64,000 bases of DNA, from assembly GCF_015277815.1 (NCBI RefSeq), contig NZ_CP063813.1, positions 1,736,001 to 1,800,000 on the forward strand, in the 5' to 3' direction. How positions within the stretch are numbered: position 1 is the stretch's first letter; every line of letters starts with the position of its first letter. Positions 31,357 through 39,743 of this stretch are shown here, piece by piece. The position numbers and the translations under genes are program-made. The notes beneath the pieces are model-generated. The model had not been told where the DNA came from and made no database searches. It saw only the letters and a list, made by a program, of their open reading frames with translations. The DNA is from Microbacterium atlanticum (GTDB lineage Bacteria; Actinomycetota; Actinomycetes; Actinomycetales; Microbacteriaceae).

Positions 31357-32562
31357 TTACTTCCGCTTCTTGCCGTCGTGGAACGGGTTCTCCCAGATGA
31401 CCGATCCGCCCTGTCCGAGCCCGACGCACATGGCGGTCAGGCCGTAGCGGACGTCGGGCCGCTCGGCGAAGTGGGCGGCGAGCTGGATCATGAGGCGCAC
31501 GCCGGAGGCCGCGAGGGGGTGACCGAAGGCGATGGCGCCGCCCCACGGATTGACACGCGGATCGTCGTCGGCGATGCCGAAGTGGTCCAGCAGGGAGATG
31601 ACCTGGATGGCGAAGGCCTCGTTGAGTTCGAACAGGCCGATGTCATCGATCGTCAGGCCCGCCTTCTTCAGGGCCTTCTCGGTGGACGGGATGGGCCCGA
31701 TTCCCATGATCTCGGGCTGCACGCCGGCGAACGCGAACGAGACGAGCCTCATCTTCGGCTTCAGCCCGAGCTCCTTCACCGCCCCGCCCCCCGCCAGCAG
31801 CGACATGGTGGCGCCGTCGGTGAGCGGCGACGAGGTGCCGGCGGTCACCCGCCCGTGCGGGCGGAACGGGGTCTTGAGGGCCGCGAGGTCCTCCATCGTC
31901 GTCTGCGGCCGACGGCCCTCATCCTCGGTGGCGAGTCCCCACGATCCCTCGGCGTCCTTGACGGCGACCGGGACGAGGTCGGGCTGGATCTTGCCTGCGT
32001 CGTACGCGGCCTGCACCTTGTGCTGGCTGAGCATGCCGTAGCGGTCCGAGCGCTCCTTGGTGAGGTGAGGGAAGCGGTCGAAGATGCGCTCGGCGGTGAC
32101 GCCCATGTTGAGCGCGCCCGGGTCGACCATCTTCTCGGCCACGAAACGGGGGTTGGGGTCGGCATTGCCGCCGATCGGGTGATGGCCCATGTGCTCGACG
32201 CCGCCCGCAAGGGCGACGTCGTACATGCCGACGCCGATCGACGCGGCCATCGTCGTGACGCTCGTCATGGCGCCCGCGCACATGCGGTCGATGGCGAAGC
32301 CGGGCACCGTCTGGGGGAGCCCGGCCAGGATCGCGACGCTGCGGCCGAGGGTCAGCCCCTGATCGCCGGTCTGGCTCGTCGCCGCGATCGCGACGTCGTC
32401 GACGCGCTCCTTGGGGACGCCCGGGTTGCGCTCCATCAGTCCGATCGTCGCCTTGACGGCGAGGTCGTCCGCGCGGGTGTTCCAGTACATGCCCTTCTCG
32501 CCGGCGCGCCCGAACGGCGTACGCATGCCATCGACGAAGAAGACGTCCGAAATCTCGGCCAC
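31357..32562 (-). CDS. fadA: Acetyl-CoA acyltransferase (thiolase)
   Basis: This enzyme catalyses the last step of beta-oxidation, thiolytic cleavage of 3-ketoacyl-CoA. The 401-residue protein has the acyl-accepting Cys95 in DRMCAGAMTS, the catalytic histidine in AFGHPLAASGVR, and the second cysteine in AMCVGLGQGGS. A GTG start is preceded by GGAGG. It is transcribed first in the pair with fadB, from its own -10 element at 32590-32595. Beta-oxidation rather than acetoacetyl-CoA synthesis is inferred from the neighbouring fadB. Confidence 0.94.
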   Translation of the reverse strand: MAEISDVFFVDGMRTPFGRAGEKGMYWNTRADDLAVKATIGLMERNPGVPKERVDDVAIAATSQTGDQGLTLGRSVAILAGLPQTVPGFAIDRMCAGAMTSVTTMAASIGVGMYDVALAGGVEHMGHHPIGGNADPNPRFVAEKMVDPGALNMGVTAERIFDRFPHLTKERSDRYGMLSQHKVQAAYDAGKIQPDLVPVAVKDAEGSWGLATEDEGRRPQTTMEDLAALKTPFRPHGRVTAGTSSPLTDGATMSLLAGGGAVKELGLKPKMRLVSFAFAGVQPEIMGIGPIPSTEKALKKAGLTIDDIGLFELNEAFAIQVISLLDHFGIADDDPRVNPWGGAIAFGHPLAASGVRLMIQLAAHFAERPDVRYGLTAMCVGLGQGGSVIWENPFHDGKKRK

Positions 32563-32589
32563 TCTGCCTCCAAAAGTTGGGATGACGCC

Positions 32590-32595
32590 AGCCTA
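32590..32595 (-). promoter_or_regulatory. -10 element of the thiolase-fadB operon
   Basis: TAGGCT on the minus strand, about 27 bases before the GTG at 32562, leaving a leader that contains the GGAGG ribosome site. Confidence 0.45.
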
Positions 32596-32634
32596 GGAGG
32601 GCCCCCGGAGGGGTTTGAATCGGGTGGCGGAAAC

Positions 32635-33834
32635 CTACGAAGCGGTTTCGGAGGGCTCCGACACGGCTTGCACGGATCCCACAAAGGCATCGGCGATCAA
32701 CTGTGCAGTCTGCGCAATCTGCCACGGGCGCGCGCCGAGCGCGGTCAGCGCATCCGCCACGGACTCCACCGACACCGGCTCGGGCGGCGCCCACGCGACG
32801 CGACGCAGCAGGTCGGGGGTGAGCAGGTTCTCGGTCGGCATGCGCAGCTCTTCCGCCCGCTCCTCGACGACCGGCCGTGCCGCCTTGAGCCGGGCGTCGG
32901 CCTCGGGATTGCGATCGGCCCACGCGCGGGGCGGAGGGAGCGAGTCGCCGCCGGTGGCGCGCTCGAGGGGGAGCTCGCCGGCAGCACGGCCGGCCTCGAT
33001 CGCGGCCCACCAGCGATCGAGCTGGGAGCGGCTCGCGCGGCCGGTGAACTCCTTCACGGCGGCCAGGGCGCTCTTGGACTTGGGGTCGGCGAGGACGGCG
33101 GCGACCAGCGCACGATCGGGCACGAGGCGCCCCGGGGCGACGTCCTCCTGCCGGGCGTACTCCTCGCGCGCCGTCCACAGCTCACGCGCGACCGCGAGCG
33201 CCCGGCGTCCGCGTACCGTGTGCAGGCCGCTGAGGCGACGCCACGGCTCTTCGCGCGGCGGCTTCGGCTCGCGCTCGAGGACGGCGCGGAACTCCTCGAC
33301 CGCGAACTCCGTCTTGCCCTGCTCGCCGAGCTCCGCGGCCAGCCGGTCGCGGACGTCCACGAGGTGCTCGACGTCCAGCGCGGCATACTCCAGCCACGAC
33401 TGCGGCAACGGCCGGGTCGACCAGTCCGATGCGGAGTGCGCCTTGGCGAGCGTGATGCCGAGGGTGTCCTCGACGACGGCGCCGAGGCCGACCCGGTCGT
33501 GTCCGAGCAGTCGCGCCGCCAGTTCGGTGTCGAAGATCGAATCGGGGACGAGGCCCAGCTCCCGCAGCGACGGCAGGTCCTGGCTGGCGGCGTGCAGGAC
33601 CCACTCCTCGTGGCCGATCGCGTCCTGGAGTGCGCTGAAGTCGCCGATCGGCGGAGGATCGAAGAGGAAGACACCGGCATCGCGCCGGAACACCTGCACC
33701 AGGTACGCCCGCTGCGAATAGCGGAACCCGGAGGCCCGCTCGACATCGACGGCGACGGGCCCGTGGCCGGCGGCCAGGCGGCGCGCGGCGTCGGCGAGCC
33801 GGCCGATCTCGTCGATCACCTCGTAGTCAGCCAC
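32635..33834 (-). CDS. rnd: Ribonuclease D-like 3'-5' exonuclease with HRDC domain
   Basis: A 399-residue DEDD-family exonuclease, expected to trim the 3' ends of tRNA or other stable RNA. VAVDVERASGFRYSQRAYL supplies the D-x-E pair, HAASQDLPSLRELG and FDTELAARLLG the middle acidic residue, and YAALDVEHLVDVRDRL the last motif. An HRDC domain follows around residues 215-290. The GTG start overlaps the end of the upstream DUF3000 gene by eight bases, so the two form an operon. Confidence 0.9.
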   Translation of the reverse strand: MADYEVIDEIGRLADAARRLAAGHGPVAVDVERASGFRYSQRAYLVQVFRRDAGVFLFDPPPIGDFSALQDAIGHEEWVLHAASQDLPSLRELGLVPDSIFDTELAARLLGHDRVGLGAVVEDTLGITLAKAHSASDWSTRPLPQSWLEYAALDVEHLVDVRDRLAAELGEQGKTEFAVEEFRAVLEREPKPPREEPWRRLSGLHTVRGRRALAVARELWTAREEYARQEDVAPGRLVPDRALVAAVLADPKSKSALAAVKEFTGRASRSQLDRWWAAIEAGRAAGELPLERATGGDSLPPPRAWADRNPEADARLKAARPVVEERAEELRMPTENLLTPDLLRRVAWAPPEPVSVESVADALTALGARPWQIAQTAQLIADAFVGSVQAVSEPSETAS

Positions 33835-34417
33835 GCGGCGTCCTGCGCGAACCCAGCATCGCGATCCCTTCCGAGCCGGGCGGAAGCCCGGCCAGCATGC
33901 ACACCAACTCCGCCCATGCTTCCACGTGCGGGGCGATCGCGCCTTCCGGTGACCATGACGCCCGCAGTTCGATCTGCGCGCCCTCTCCCTCCGCGGCCAG
34001 CGAGCCGAAGCCTTTCGACAGCGTCTTGGTCGCCGTGCCCGACGCCGAGTGGAAGCCGGCTCGACGTGACGACAGCGCGTCGGTGAGCCAGGTCCACGCG
34101 ACATCGGCCAGCAGCGGGTCGATCCCGATCTCAGGCTCGAGCGGGGCCTGGGCGAAGCACACGATGCGCCACGGGCCGTTCCACGAGGCCGGCTCCTGCG
34201 GATCGTGCAGCAGGACGAGCCGGCCCGTGCCATAGGGCGAATCGACGTCGTCGGGAGAGGAGCGCACATCGCCGGCGATCGCGAGCGACTGCGGCGCGAG
34301 CCCCTGCGGAGCCGGGATCTCGCGCACCGTCACATCGGCGCGGAACGACATCGACCGCACCGCGTCGGCTGCCTGCTCGAATGAGCTCGGAGCCGCGGGG
34401 GGACGCTGGTCTGCCAC
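33827..34417 (-). CDS. DUF3000 family protein
   Basis: A 196-residue soluble protein found across actinobacteria in front of an RNase D-like gene; function unknown. It shows the conserved FEQAADAVRSMSFRADVTVREIPAP opening (in part) and a central GRLVLLHDPQEPASWNGPWR. The near-end ELVCMLAGLPPGSEG is also typical. The GTG start has TAGTCT ending six bases upstream, so the transcript is probably leaderless. Confidence 0.85.
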   Translation of the reverse strand: MADQRPPAAPSSFEQAADAVRSMSFRADVTVREIPAPQGLAPQSLAIAGDVRSSPDDVDSPYGTGRLVLLHDPQEPASWNGPWRIVCFAQAPLEPEIGIDPLLADVAWTWLTDALSSRRAGFHSASGTATKTLSKGFGSLAAEGEGAQIELRASWSPEGAIAPHVEAWAELVCMLAGLPPGSEGIAMLGSRRTPRG

Positions 34418-34423
34418 GCGGAC

Positions 34424-34433
34424 AGACTAGAGT
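34424..34433. promoter_or_regulatory. Overlapping divergent -10 elements
   Basis: AGACTAGAGT contains TAGTCT for the minus-strand DUF3000 gene (34429-34424, six bases from its GTG). It also contains TAGAGT for the plus-strand hydrolase (34428-34433, nine bases from its ATG). The hexamers share two base pairs. Confidence 0.5.
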
Positions 34434-34442
34434 GATGCCTCG

Positions 34443-35672
34443 ATGGTCGCCTCCAGGCGCGCCGCGATGGCCGGCGCAACCCGCACTCCCGACGGCCGGA
34501 CGCGCGCGCCCGCTTACGTCGCCGGGGTCAAGGCCGCCCTCGCAGTGCTGAGCGTGGCGCTCGGGGCGACGCTCGGCGCCCTCACCGCCGGATCGGTCCT
34601 GATGGCACGCCGCGTGGTCACGCCGCGGCGGCGGGAGCCGGACACCCGCATCCTGGCGCTCGACACGGCGGCGCAGACGATCACGCTCTCGCGGACGCCC
34701 GACACGGTGCTGCCGGGCCGGTACGGCCTGTTCACGAAGGGCACCTCCGACTACATCAAGCTGGGTTCCGTGCTCTCGCAGGATGCCACGAGCGTCAAGC
34801 GCAAGCTGCTCACCCATATCGGCGCCGATGCGCAGCTCGAGCCGGAGGCCGGCTTCAGCGGCTGGTACTACGACCGTCCCGAGCAGCTGCACCTGCCGTA
34901 CACCCCCGAACTGATCGGATCGACGGTCGGCCCGTGCCCCGCCTGGCTCTTCCCGGCCCGCGACGCAGAAACCTGGGTCATCCAGGTGCACGGGCGCGGC
35001 ACGACGCGCGCGGAATGCCTCCGCGCCGTCCCGGTCTTCCACGCACTCGGCATCACCGCCCTCGTCGTCTCGTATCGCAACGACGGCGAGGCGCCGCGCA
35101 GTCGCACCGGAACCTACACCCTCGGCTCGACGGAGTGGCGCGACGTCGATGCCGCTGTCGGCTTCGCACGCCGGCGCGGCGCCCGCCGCATCGTGGTCAT
35201 GGGCTGGTCGATGGGCGGGGCGATCGCGCTGCAGCTGTCGCTGAACTCGGCGCATCGCGACGCGATCGCCGGCCTGATCCTGGAGTCCCCGGTCGTCGAC
35301 TGGAACCTGGTGGTGAAGTACCAGGCGCGCGGCCAGCATGTGCCCGACGCGGTGACCGGCCTGGCGATGGAGGCGCTGCGCACCGAGTGGGCCGCACCGC
35401 TCACCCGTACCGGTGCGGCCATCCGCCTCGACCAGCTCGACGTGCTGTCGCGGGCCGGCGAGCTGCGGCATCCGATCCTGATCCTGCACAGCGACGACGA
35501 CGGCTACGTCCCCTCCGACGCATCCCACGACCTGGTCGTGGCCCGCCCCGACCTCGTGCAGATGCAGGTGTTCGAGGTCGCTCGTCACACGAAGCTCTGG
35601 AACTACGACCAGGAACGGTGGAGCGACAGCATCCGCACGTGGCTCGAGGGGCAGGGCCTGCTGCCCACCTGA
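34443..35672 (+). CDS. Alpha/beta hydrolase with N-terminal membrane helix
   Basis: A 409-residue protein. After a basic N-terminus one hydrophobic helix (VKAALAVLSVALGATLGAL, about residues 29-47) should anchor it, with the rest probably outside the cell. The hydrolase fold spans about residues 170-405: VIQVHGRGTTRAECLRA, the nucleophile elbow MGWSMGGAIAL with its serine, and HSDDDGYVP with the acidic residue. ARHTKLW supplies the histidine. Substrate unknown. Confidence 0.85.
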   Translation: MVASRRAAMAGATRTPDGRTRAPAYVAGVKAALAVLSVALGATLGALTAGSVLMARRVVTPRRREPDTRILALDTAAQTITLSRTPDTVLPGRYGLFTKGTSDYIKLGSVLSQDATSVKRKLLTHIGADAQLEPEAGFSGWYYDRPEQLHLPYTPELIGSTVGPCPAWLFPARDAETWVIQVHGRGTTRAECLRAVPVFHALGITALVVSYRNDGEAPRSRTGTYTLGSTEWRDVDAAVGFARRRGARRIVVMGWSMGGAIALQLSLNSAHRDAIAGLILESPVVDWNLVVKYQARGQHVPDAVTGLAMEALRTEWAAPLTRTGAAIRLDQLDVLSRAGELRHPILILHSDDDGYVPSDASHDLVVARPDLVQMQVFEVARHTKLWNYDQERWSDSIRTWLEGQGLLPT

Positions 35673-35685
35673 GCCCGGCGCCGGG

Positions 35686-36138
35686 TCAGGCGGCGACCTT
35701 GGAGCGCACCTGTCGCTGCGCCCGCAGCAGCATCCCCGTCATGCCGGAGATCCGCAGCGGCGACACGACGCGGGTCAGACCGAGCGTCTGCGGGAAGTCG
35801 CCCGGCACGGCGAGCACCTCGTCGGCGCTGAGCCCGGTGAGACCTTGGGCCAGGATGCTGGCGAAGCCGCGCGTCGTCGGCGCCTCGGCCGGCGCGGTCG
35901 CGTGCATCGCCACCGTCCCGTCGCCTGACACGTCGACCACGATGAAGACCGGGGACTGGCACTCGAGGACGCGCTCGTACATCTCGGGATGGCCTTCGTA
36001 CTCGGCGGGAACGGCCGGCAGCGCGTACGAGAACTCCAGGAGAAGCTGCAGGCGGTCGGCTTCCGGCAGCTCCAGGAACTCGTCGCGGATCTCGGCGAGA
36101 CTCTCGGGCAGGACGGCGTCGGTCATCTCCGCCATCAT
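35686..36138 (-). CDS. SufE-like sulfur acceptor protein
   Basis: A 150-residue SufE family protein. The persulfide-accepting cysteine lies in RVLECQSPVFIVVDV, the typical position for SufE (around residue 59), and the C-terminal part GFASILAQGLTGLSADEVLAVP is well kept. SufE normally accepts sulfur from the desulfurase SufS and stimulates Fe-S assembly. Here there is no desulfurase nearby, and the upstream partner in the operon is a rhodanese, 27 bases away. The start is uncertain: ATG at 36138, 36135 or 36126. Confidence 0.85.
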   Translation of the reverse strand: MMAEMTDAVLPESLAEIRDEFLELPEADRLQLLLEFSYALPAVPAEYEGHPEMYERVLECQSPVFIVVDVSGDGTVAMHATAPAEAPTTRGFASILAQGLTGLSADEVLAVPGDFPQTLGLTRVVSPLRISGMTGMLLRAQRQVRSKVAA

Positions 36139-36165
36139 CCCACGGCACGCTGACGGCGGAGCCGG

Positions 36166-37071
36166 TCAACGGCGGGGGACATCGCCCGGCTCCGCACCGG
36201 TGACGATGGGCACACGCACCGCGCTGCCCCATTCCGTCCACGATCCGTCGTAGTTGCGCACGTCGCCGAAGCCGAGGAGGTGCGTGAGCACGAACCACGT
36301 GTGGCTGGACCGCTCGCCGATGCGGCAGTAGGCGACGATCGCGTCGTCGTCTGCGAGTCCGACCTCCCCGCGGTAGATCGCCTCCAGCTCGACGCGGCTC
36401 TTGAAGCCGCCGTCCTCGGCCACGGCACGCGCCCACGGGACGCTCTTCGCGGTGGGGATGTGCCCGGCGCGCAGGGCGCTCTCCTCGGGATAGGCCGGCG
36501 CGGTGGTGCGCGAGCCGTCGTACTCCTCGGGGGAGCGCACATCGATCAGCGGCCCCGAGCCGAGGTGGGCGAGGACGTCCTCCTTGTAGGCCCGCAGTGC
36601 CCGGTCATCGCGCTCGACCACGGGGTAGTCGGTGGGGGAGGGAGCGGGCACGTCGGTGGTGAGAGGGCGCCCCTCCGCGATCCACTTGTCGCGGCCGCCG
36701 TCGAGGAGCCGGACGTCCTCGTGTCCGAAGAGCGAGAAGACCCACAGCGCGTAGGCCGCCCACCAGTTGTTCTTGTCGCCGTAGATCACGATCGTGTCGT
36801 CGCGCGAGATCCCCTTGCGGCTGAGCAGCGCGGCGAATCCCTCCCCGTCGACGTAGTCGCGCACCACCGGATCGTTGAGCTCGGTGTGCCAGTCGACCTT
36901 GACGGCGCCGGGGATGTGGCCCGTCTCGTAAAGCAGCACGTCCTCGTCGGACTCCACGACGACGAGCCCCGGCGTTCCGAGCCGGCTCTCCAGCCACGCG
37001 CCGGTCACCAGCCGTCCCGGCTGGGCGTACTCGGCGAACTTGGCGGACGAGGTGTCGGTCTCGACGGGCAT
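36166..37071 (-). CDS. Thiosulfate/3-mercaptopyruvate sulfurtransferase, two rhodanese domains
   Basis: A 301-residue protein with tandem rhodanese domains. The N-terminal one is inactive, and the C-terminal one holds the catalytic cysteine in [23 protein letters not shown] and [11 protein letters not shown] / [11 protein letters not shown] are the domain markers. The CRIGERS loop is typical of actinobacterial thiosulfate sulfurtransferases. AGGAG lies five bases before the ATG at 37071. The SufE-like gene follows directly, suggesting that sulfur may pass from one to the other. Confidence 0.9.
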   Translation of the reverse strand: MPVETDTSSAKFAEYAQPGRLVTGAWLESRLGTPGLVVVESDEDVLLYETGHIPGAVKVDWHTELNDPVVRDYVDGEGFAALLSRKGISRDDTIVIYGDKNNWWAAYALWVFSLFGHEDVRLLDGGRDKWIAEGRPLTTDVPAPSPTDYPVVERDDRALRAYKEDVLAHLGSGPLIDVRSPEEYDGSRTTAPAYPEESALRAGHIPTAKSVPWARAVAEDGGFKSRVELEAIYRGEVGLADDDAIVAYCRIGERSSHTWFVLTHLLGFGDVRNYDGSWTEWGSAVRVPIVTGAEPGDVPRR

Positions 37072-37125
37072 GGCTACTCCTGCTCTCGGGGGGGCGCGCT
37101 CGGTCGGGTGCGCGCGGGCGGCCGT

Positions 37126-37153
37126 TAGGGTTGAACCGTCGCCTTCGACCCTA
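37126..37153. promoter_or_regulatory. Facing -10 elements in a near-perfect inverted repeat
   Basis: TAGGGTTGAA (37126-37135), eight bases, TTCGACCCTA (37144-37153): the arms match at 9 of 10 positions. Each arm carries a TAGGGT -10, one for zapE (plus strand) and one for the sulfurtransferase (minus strand). The predicted start sites overlap. Confidence 0.5.
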
Positions 37154-37216
37154 GATTCCCGGGCGGGCGCGCACAGCTTTCCTGTAACGCGCCGTCCACT
37201 GCCAGCGAGGATCCGC

Positions 37217-38245
37217 ATGACCGTCTCCGCCACCCGCTCCGGCATCGTCCACCTCGCGGAGCGGACTCCGCAGCTCGCCGGGGCCGAGATGGTCGCCGCC
37301 CTCGTGCCGCCGCCGCAGTTCGCCGACGCGACCTTCGAGACCTACCGGGCCGACCCCGCCTATCCGTCGCAGCAGGAGGCGAAGGATCTGCTCCTCGCCT
37401 TCACCGGAACCGCCGGCCCCGCGAAGGCCGGCTTCTTCCGTCGCGCCAAGCAGGCCGAGGTCAAGCCGGGGGTCTACCTCGACGGCGGATTCGGCGTGGG
37501 AAAGACCCACCTCCTGGCCGCGGTCTACCACGCGCTGCCCGCACGCCGGAAGTACTTCGGCTCCTTCATCGAGTACACCGCCCTCGTGGGTGCGCTCGGG
37601 TATCAGAACACCGTCGAGCTCTTCCGCGGATCGGACCTGCTCTGCATCGACGAGTTCGAGCTGGACGATCCCGGAGACACCATGGTGATGACGCGCCTGC
37701 TGGGGGAGCTGGTGTCCTCCGGCACGCGCCTGGCCGCGACATCCAACACCCCTCCCAACGCCCTCGGCGAGGGAAGGTTCGCCGCGCAGGACTTCCTCCG
37801 CGAGATCCATGCGATGGCGGCGAGCTTCCAGACCGTGCGCATCGACGGCACCGACTACCGCCATCGCGCCGTCGACGGCCACGCGGTCGTCCTCGAGAAT
37901 CCGCAGTACGACGCGGCGATCGCGGATGCCGCCGCCGCCGGCCTCGTCTCGGACGACGTGTTCGACAATCTGATCGGCCACCTCGCGCGCGTCCACCCGT
38001 CGCGGTACATCCGCCTCATCGAGGGGCTCTCGCTGGTCGGACTGCGGGAGGTCGCACCCTTCACGGACCAGTCCGCGGCGCTGCGCTTCGTCGCCTTCAT
38101 CGACCGGGTGTACGACGCGCAGCTGCCGATCCGGGCGACCGGGACGTCGCTGGATCTGGTCTTCCCGGAGGAGATGCTCGCCGGGGGCTACCGCAAGAAG
38201 TACCTGCGGGCGATCTCGCGCCTGGTCGCCTCGACGCTCGCCTGA
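37217..38245 (+). CDS. zapE: Cell division protein ZapE (AFG1-like ATPase)
   Basis: A 342-residue P-loop ATPase. In E. coli, ZapE associates with the Z-ring under stress, and mitochondrial AFG1/LACE1 relatives act in protein quality control. Walker A is [11 protein letters not shown], Walker [15 protein letters not shown], and sensor 1 [11 protein letters not shown]. The C-terminal part has [11 protein letters not shown] and the terminal [12 protein letters not shown] typical of the family. GAGGAT precedes the ATG. Confidence 0.9.
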   Translation: MTVSATRSGIVHLAERTPQLAGAEMVAALVPPPQFADATFETYRADPAYPSQQEAKDLLLAFTGTAGPAKAGFFRRAKQAEVKPGVYLDGGFGVGKTHLLAAVYHALPARRKYFGSFIEYTALVGALGYQNTVELFRGSDLLCIDEFELDDPGDTMVMTRLLGELVSSGTRLAATSNTPPNALGEGRFAAQDFLREIHAMAASFQTVRIDGTDYRHRAVDGHAVVLENPQYDAAIADAAAAGLVSDDVFDNLIGHLARVHPSRYIRLIEGLSLVGLREVAPFTDQSAALRFVAFIDRVYDAQLPIRATGTSLDLVFPEEMLAGGYRKKYLRAISRLVASTLA

Positions 38246-38300
38246 TCCGCAAGGCTTGCGCACCGCCCGGAAACACGATGTTTACGTACCGGGGTGTGCC

Positions 38301-38338
38301 GTAACCATCGCGAAACACGACTCGCACGGCACGCGAAA
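38301..38338 (+). promoter_or_regulatory. GlnR-type nitrogen-control boxes before amtB
   Basis: GTAAC (38301) - 6 bases - GAAAC (38312) matches the actinobacterial GlnR box GTnAC-N6-GaAAC. Continuing the 11-bp phase, CGCAC is found at 38323 and GAAAC at 38334, so two boxes stand in tandem 22 bp apart, the second with a degraded first half. They lie about 90-125 bases before amtB, as expected for activation under nitrogen limitation. Confidence 0.65.
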
Positions 38339-38425
38339 CCAGCCCTCGCAAAACTGTGGTCACCACGACGGCGAACCCGTGACGCCGCGTGGCCCTGTCA
38401 CCGACCCGATGCGAGGTAATACCCC

Positions 38426-39667
38426 ATGGACGCACCCGGCAACATCGCCTGGGCGGTCACCGCAACCGCTCTCGTCCTCCTCATGACGCCCGGTGTGGCG
38501 TTCTTCTACGGAGGCCTGGTCAAGGCGAAGAGTGTCGTCAGCATGATGATGATGAGCTTCGGCGCACTCGGCCTCGTCGGCGTGCTCTGGATCCTCTACG
38601 GCGCCAACATGAGCGTCGTCGACGGCACCTGGAGCTTCGCCGGCAACCCGTTCAGCGACTTCGGCCTCGCCGGGCTCGCCGCGGGCGAGGGCGCGAACGT
38701 CGGCCTTCTCGGCACGGCCTACGGCGCGACGTTCGCGATCATCACCGTCGCCCTCATCTCCGGCGCCATCGCCGACCGCGCCAAGTTCGGCGCCTGGATG
38801 ATCTTCGCCGGCCTCTTCGCGACGCTCGTGTACTTCCCGGTCGCCGCCTGGGTGTGGGGCGGAGGCTGGGTCTACAACCTCGGCACGACGATGTTCGGCG
38901 AGGACAGCGGGGTCGCCGTCATCGACTACGCCGGTGGCACCGCCGTGCACATCAACGCCGGTGCCGCGGCCCTCGCGCTCGCGATCGTGCTCGGCAAGCG
39001 CATCGGCTTCCAGAAGGGCATCCTCAAGCCGCACAACGTGCCGCTGACCCTCCTCGGCGCGGCGCTGCTCTGGTTCGGCTGGTTCGGCTTCAACGGCGGC
39101 GCGGAGTGGCTGTCGGAGGACATGGGCAACGTCGGCCTGATCACCATCAACACGCTGGGGGCGACGGCTGCCGCGGTCATCGGCTGGATCGTCATCGAGA
39201 AGTTCAAGGACGGAAAGCCCACGTCGGTCGGCGCGGCCTCGGGTGCCGTCGCCGGTCTCGTCGCCATCACCCCGGCGTGCGCCAACCTGACCCCCGGCTG
39301 GGCGCTCCTGCTCGGTGTGATCGTCGGCGCCGTCTGCGCCCTGGCGATCGAGCTGAAGTTCAAGCTCGGCTTCGACGACTCGCTCGACGTCGTGGGCATC
39401 CACCTCGTCGGCGGCCTGCTCGGAACGATCTACCTCGGCTTCTTCGCAACCGAGACCGGTCTCTTCCTCGGCGGCGGCGTGGAGCAGCTGATCGTCCAGG
39501 TGATCGCTGCGCTCGGCGTGCTGGTCTACTCCTTCGTGGTCTCGTTCGTGATCGGCATCGTGATCGAGAAGACCATCGGCTTCCGCGTCAAGAACGAGGA
39601 CGAGATCGCCGGCGTCGACACGGTCGTGCACGGCGAGGAGGGCTACCTCCTGGACGAGCGCGTCTGA
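38426..39667 (+). CDS. amtB: Ammonium transporter AmtB
   Basis: A 413-residue channel for ammonium with about eleven membrane helices. Family features are TPGVAFFYGGLVKAKSV near the N-terminus, the pore segment TAVHINAGAAALA with the first pore histidine, GFNGGAEW, and DVVGIHLVGGLLGTIYLG with the second pore histidine. No glnK or glnD follows; the gene is closed by a strong terminator. Control by nitrogen status is indicated by the upstream GlnR-type boxes. Confidence 0.95.
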   Translation: MDAPGNIAWAVTATALVLLMTPGVAFFYGGLVKAKSVVSMMMMSFGALGLVGVLWILYGANMSVVDGTWSFAGNPFSDFGLAGLAAGEGANVGLLGTAYGATFAIITVALISGAIADRAKFGAWMIFAGLFATLVYFPVAAWVWGGGWVYNLGTTMFGEDSGVAVIDYAGGTAVHINAGAAALALAIVLGKRIGFQKGILKPHNVPLTLLGAALLWFGWFGFNGGAEWLSEDMGNVGLITINTLGATAAAVIGWIVIEKFKDGKPTSVGAASGAVAGLVAITPACANLTPGWALLLGVIVGAVCALAIELKFKLGFDDSLDVVGIHLVGGLLGTIYLGFFATETGLFLGGGVEQLIVQVIAALGVLVYSFVVSFVIGIVIEKTIGFRVKNEDEIAGVDTVVHGEEGYLLDERV

Positions 39668-39678
39668 ACGCATCCTCA

Positions 39679-39710
39679 GGAAGGCGTCGTGGCTTGCCAC
39701 GGCGCCTTCC
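39679..39710 (+). terminator. Intrinsic terminator after amtB
   Basis: GGAAGGCG-t-CGTGGC, loop TT, GCCACG-g-CGCCTTCC: a 14-bp stem with one mismatch, 11 bases after the stop. Confidence 0.85.
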
Positions 39711-39731
39711 GCTGTTTCCGCCGGGCTTGGC

Positions 39732-39737
39732 TAGGGT
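39732..39737 (+). promoter_or_regulatory. -10 element, leaderless PemK-like gene
   Basis: TAGGGT followed by exactly six bases and the GTG at 39744. Confidence 0.55.
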
Positions 39738-39743
39738 GACGGT

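Noticed and set aside
28537..34086. A plus-strand open frame of 1849 codons
   Set aside because: It lies antisense to fadB, fadA and RNase D, which have clear family motifs. Very high GC makes stop codons rare in this frame; composition is Arg/Asp/His/Glu-rich shadow protein.
35674..35685. CCCGGCGCCGGG palindrome between the hydrolase and SufE stops
   Set aside because: Twelve bases with no room for a loop; too short to be called a terminator or operator.
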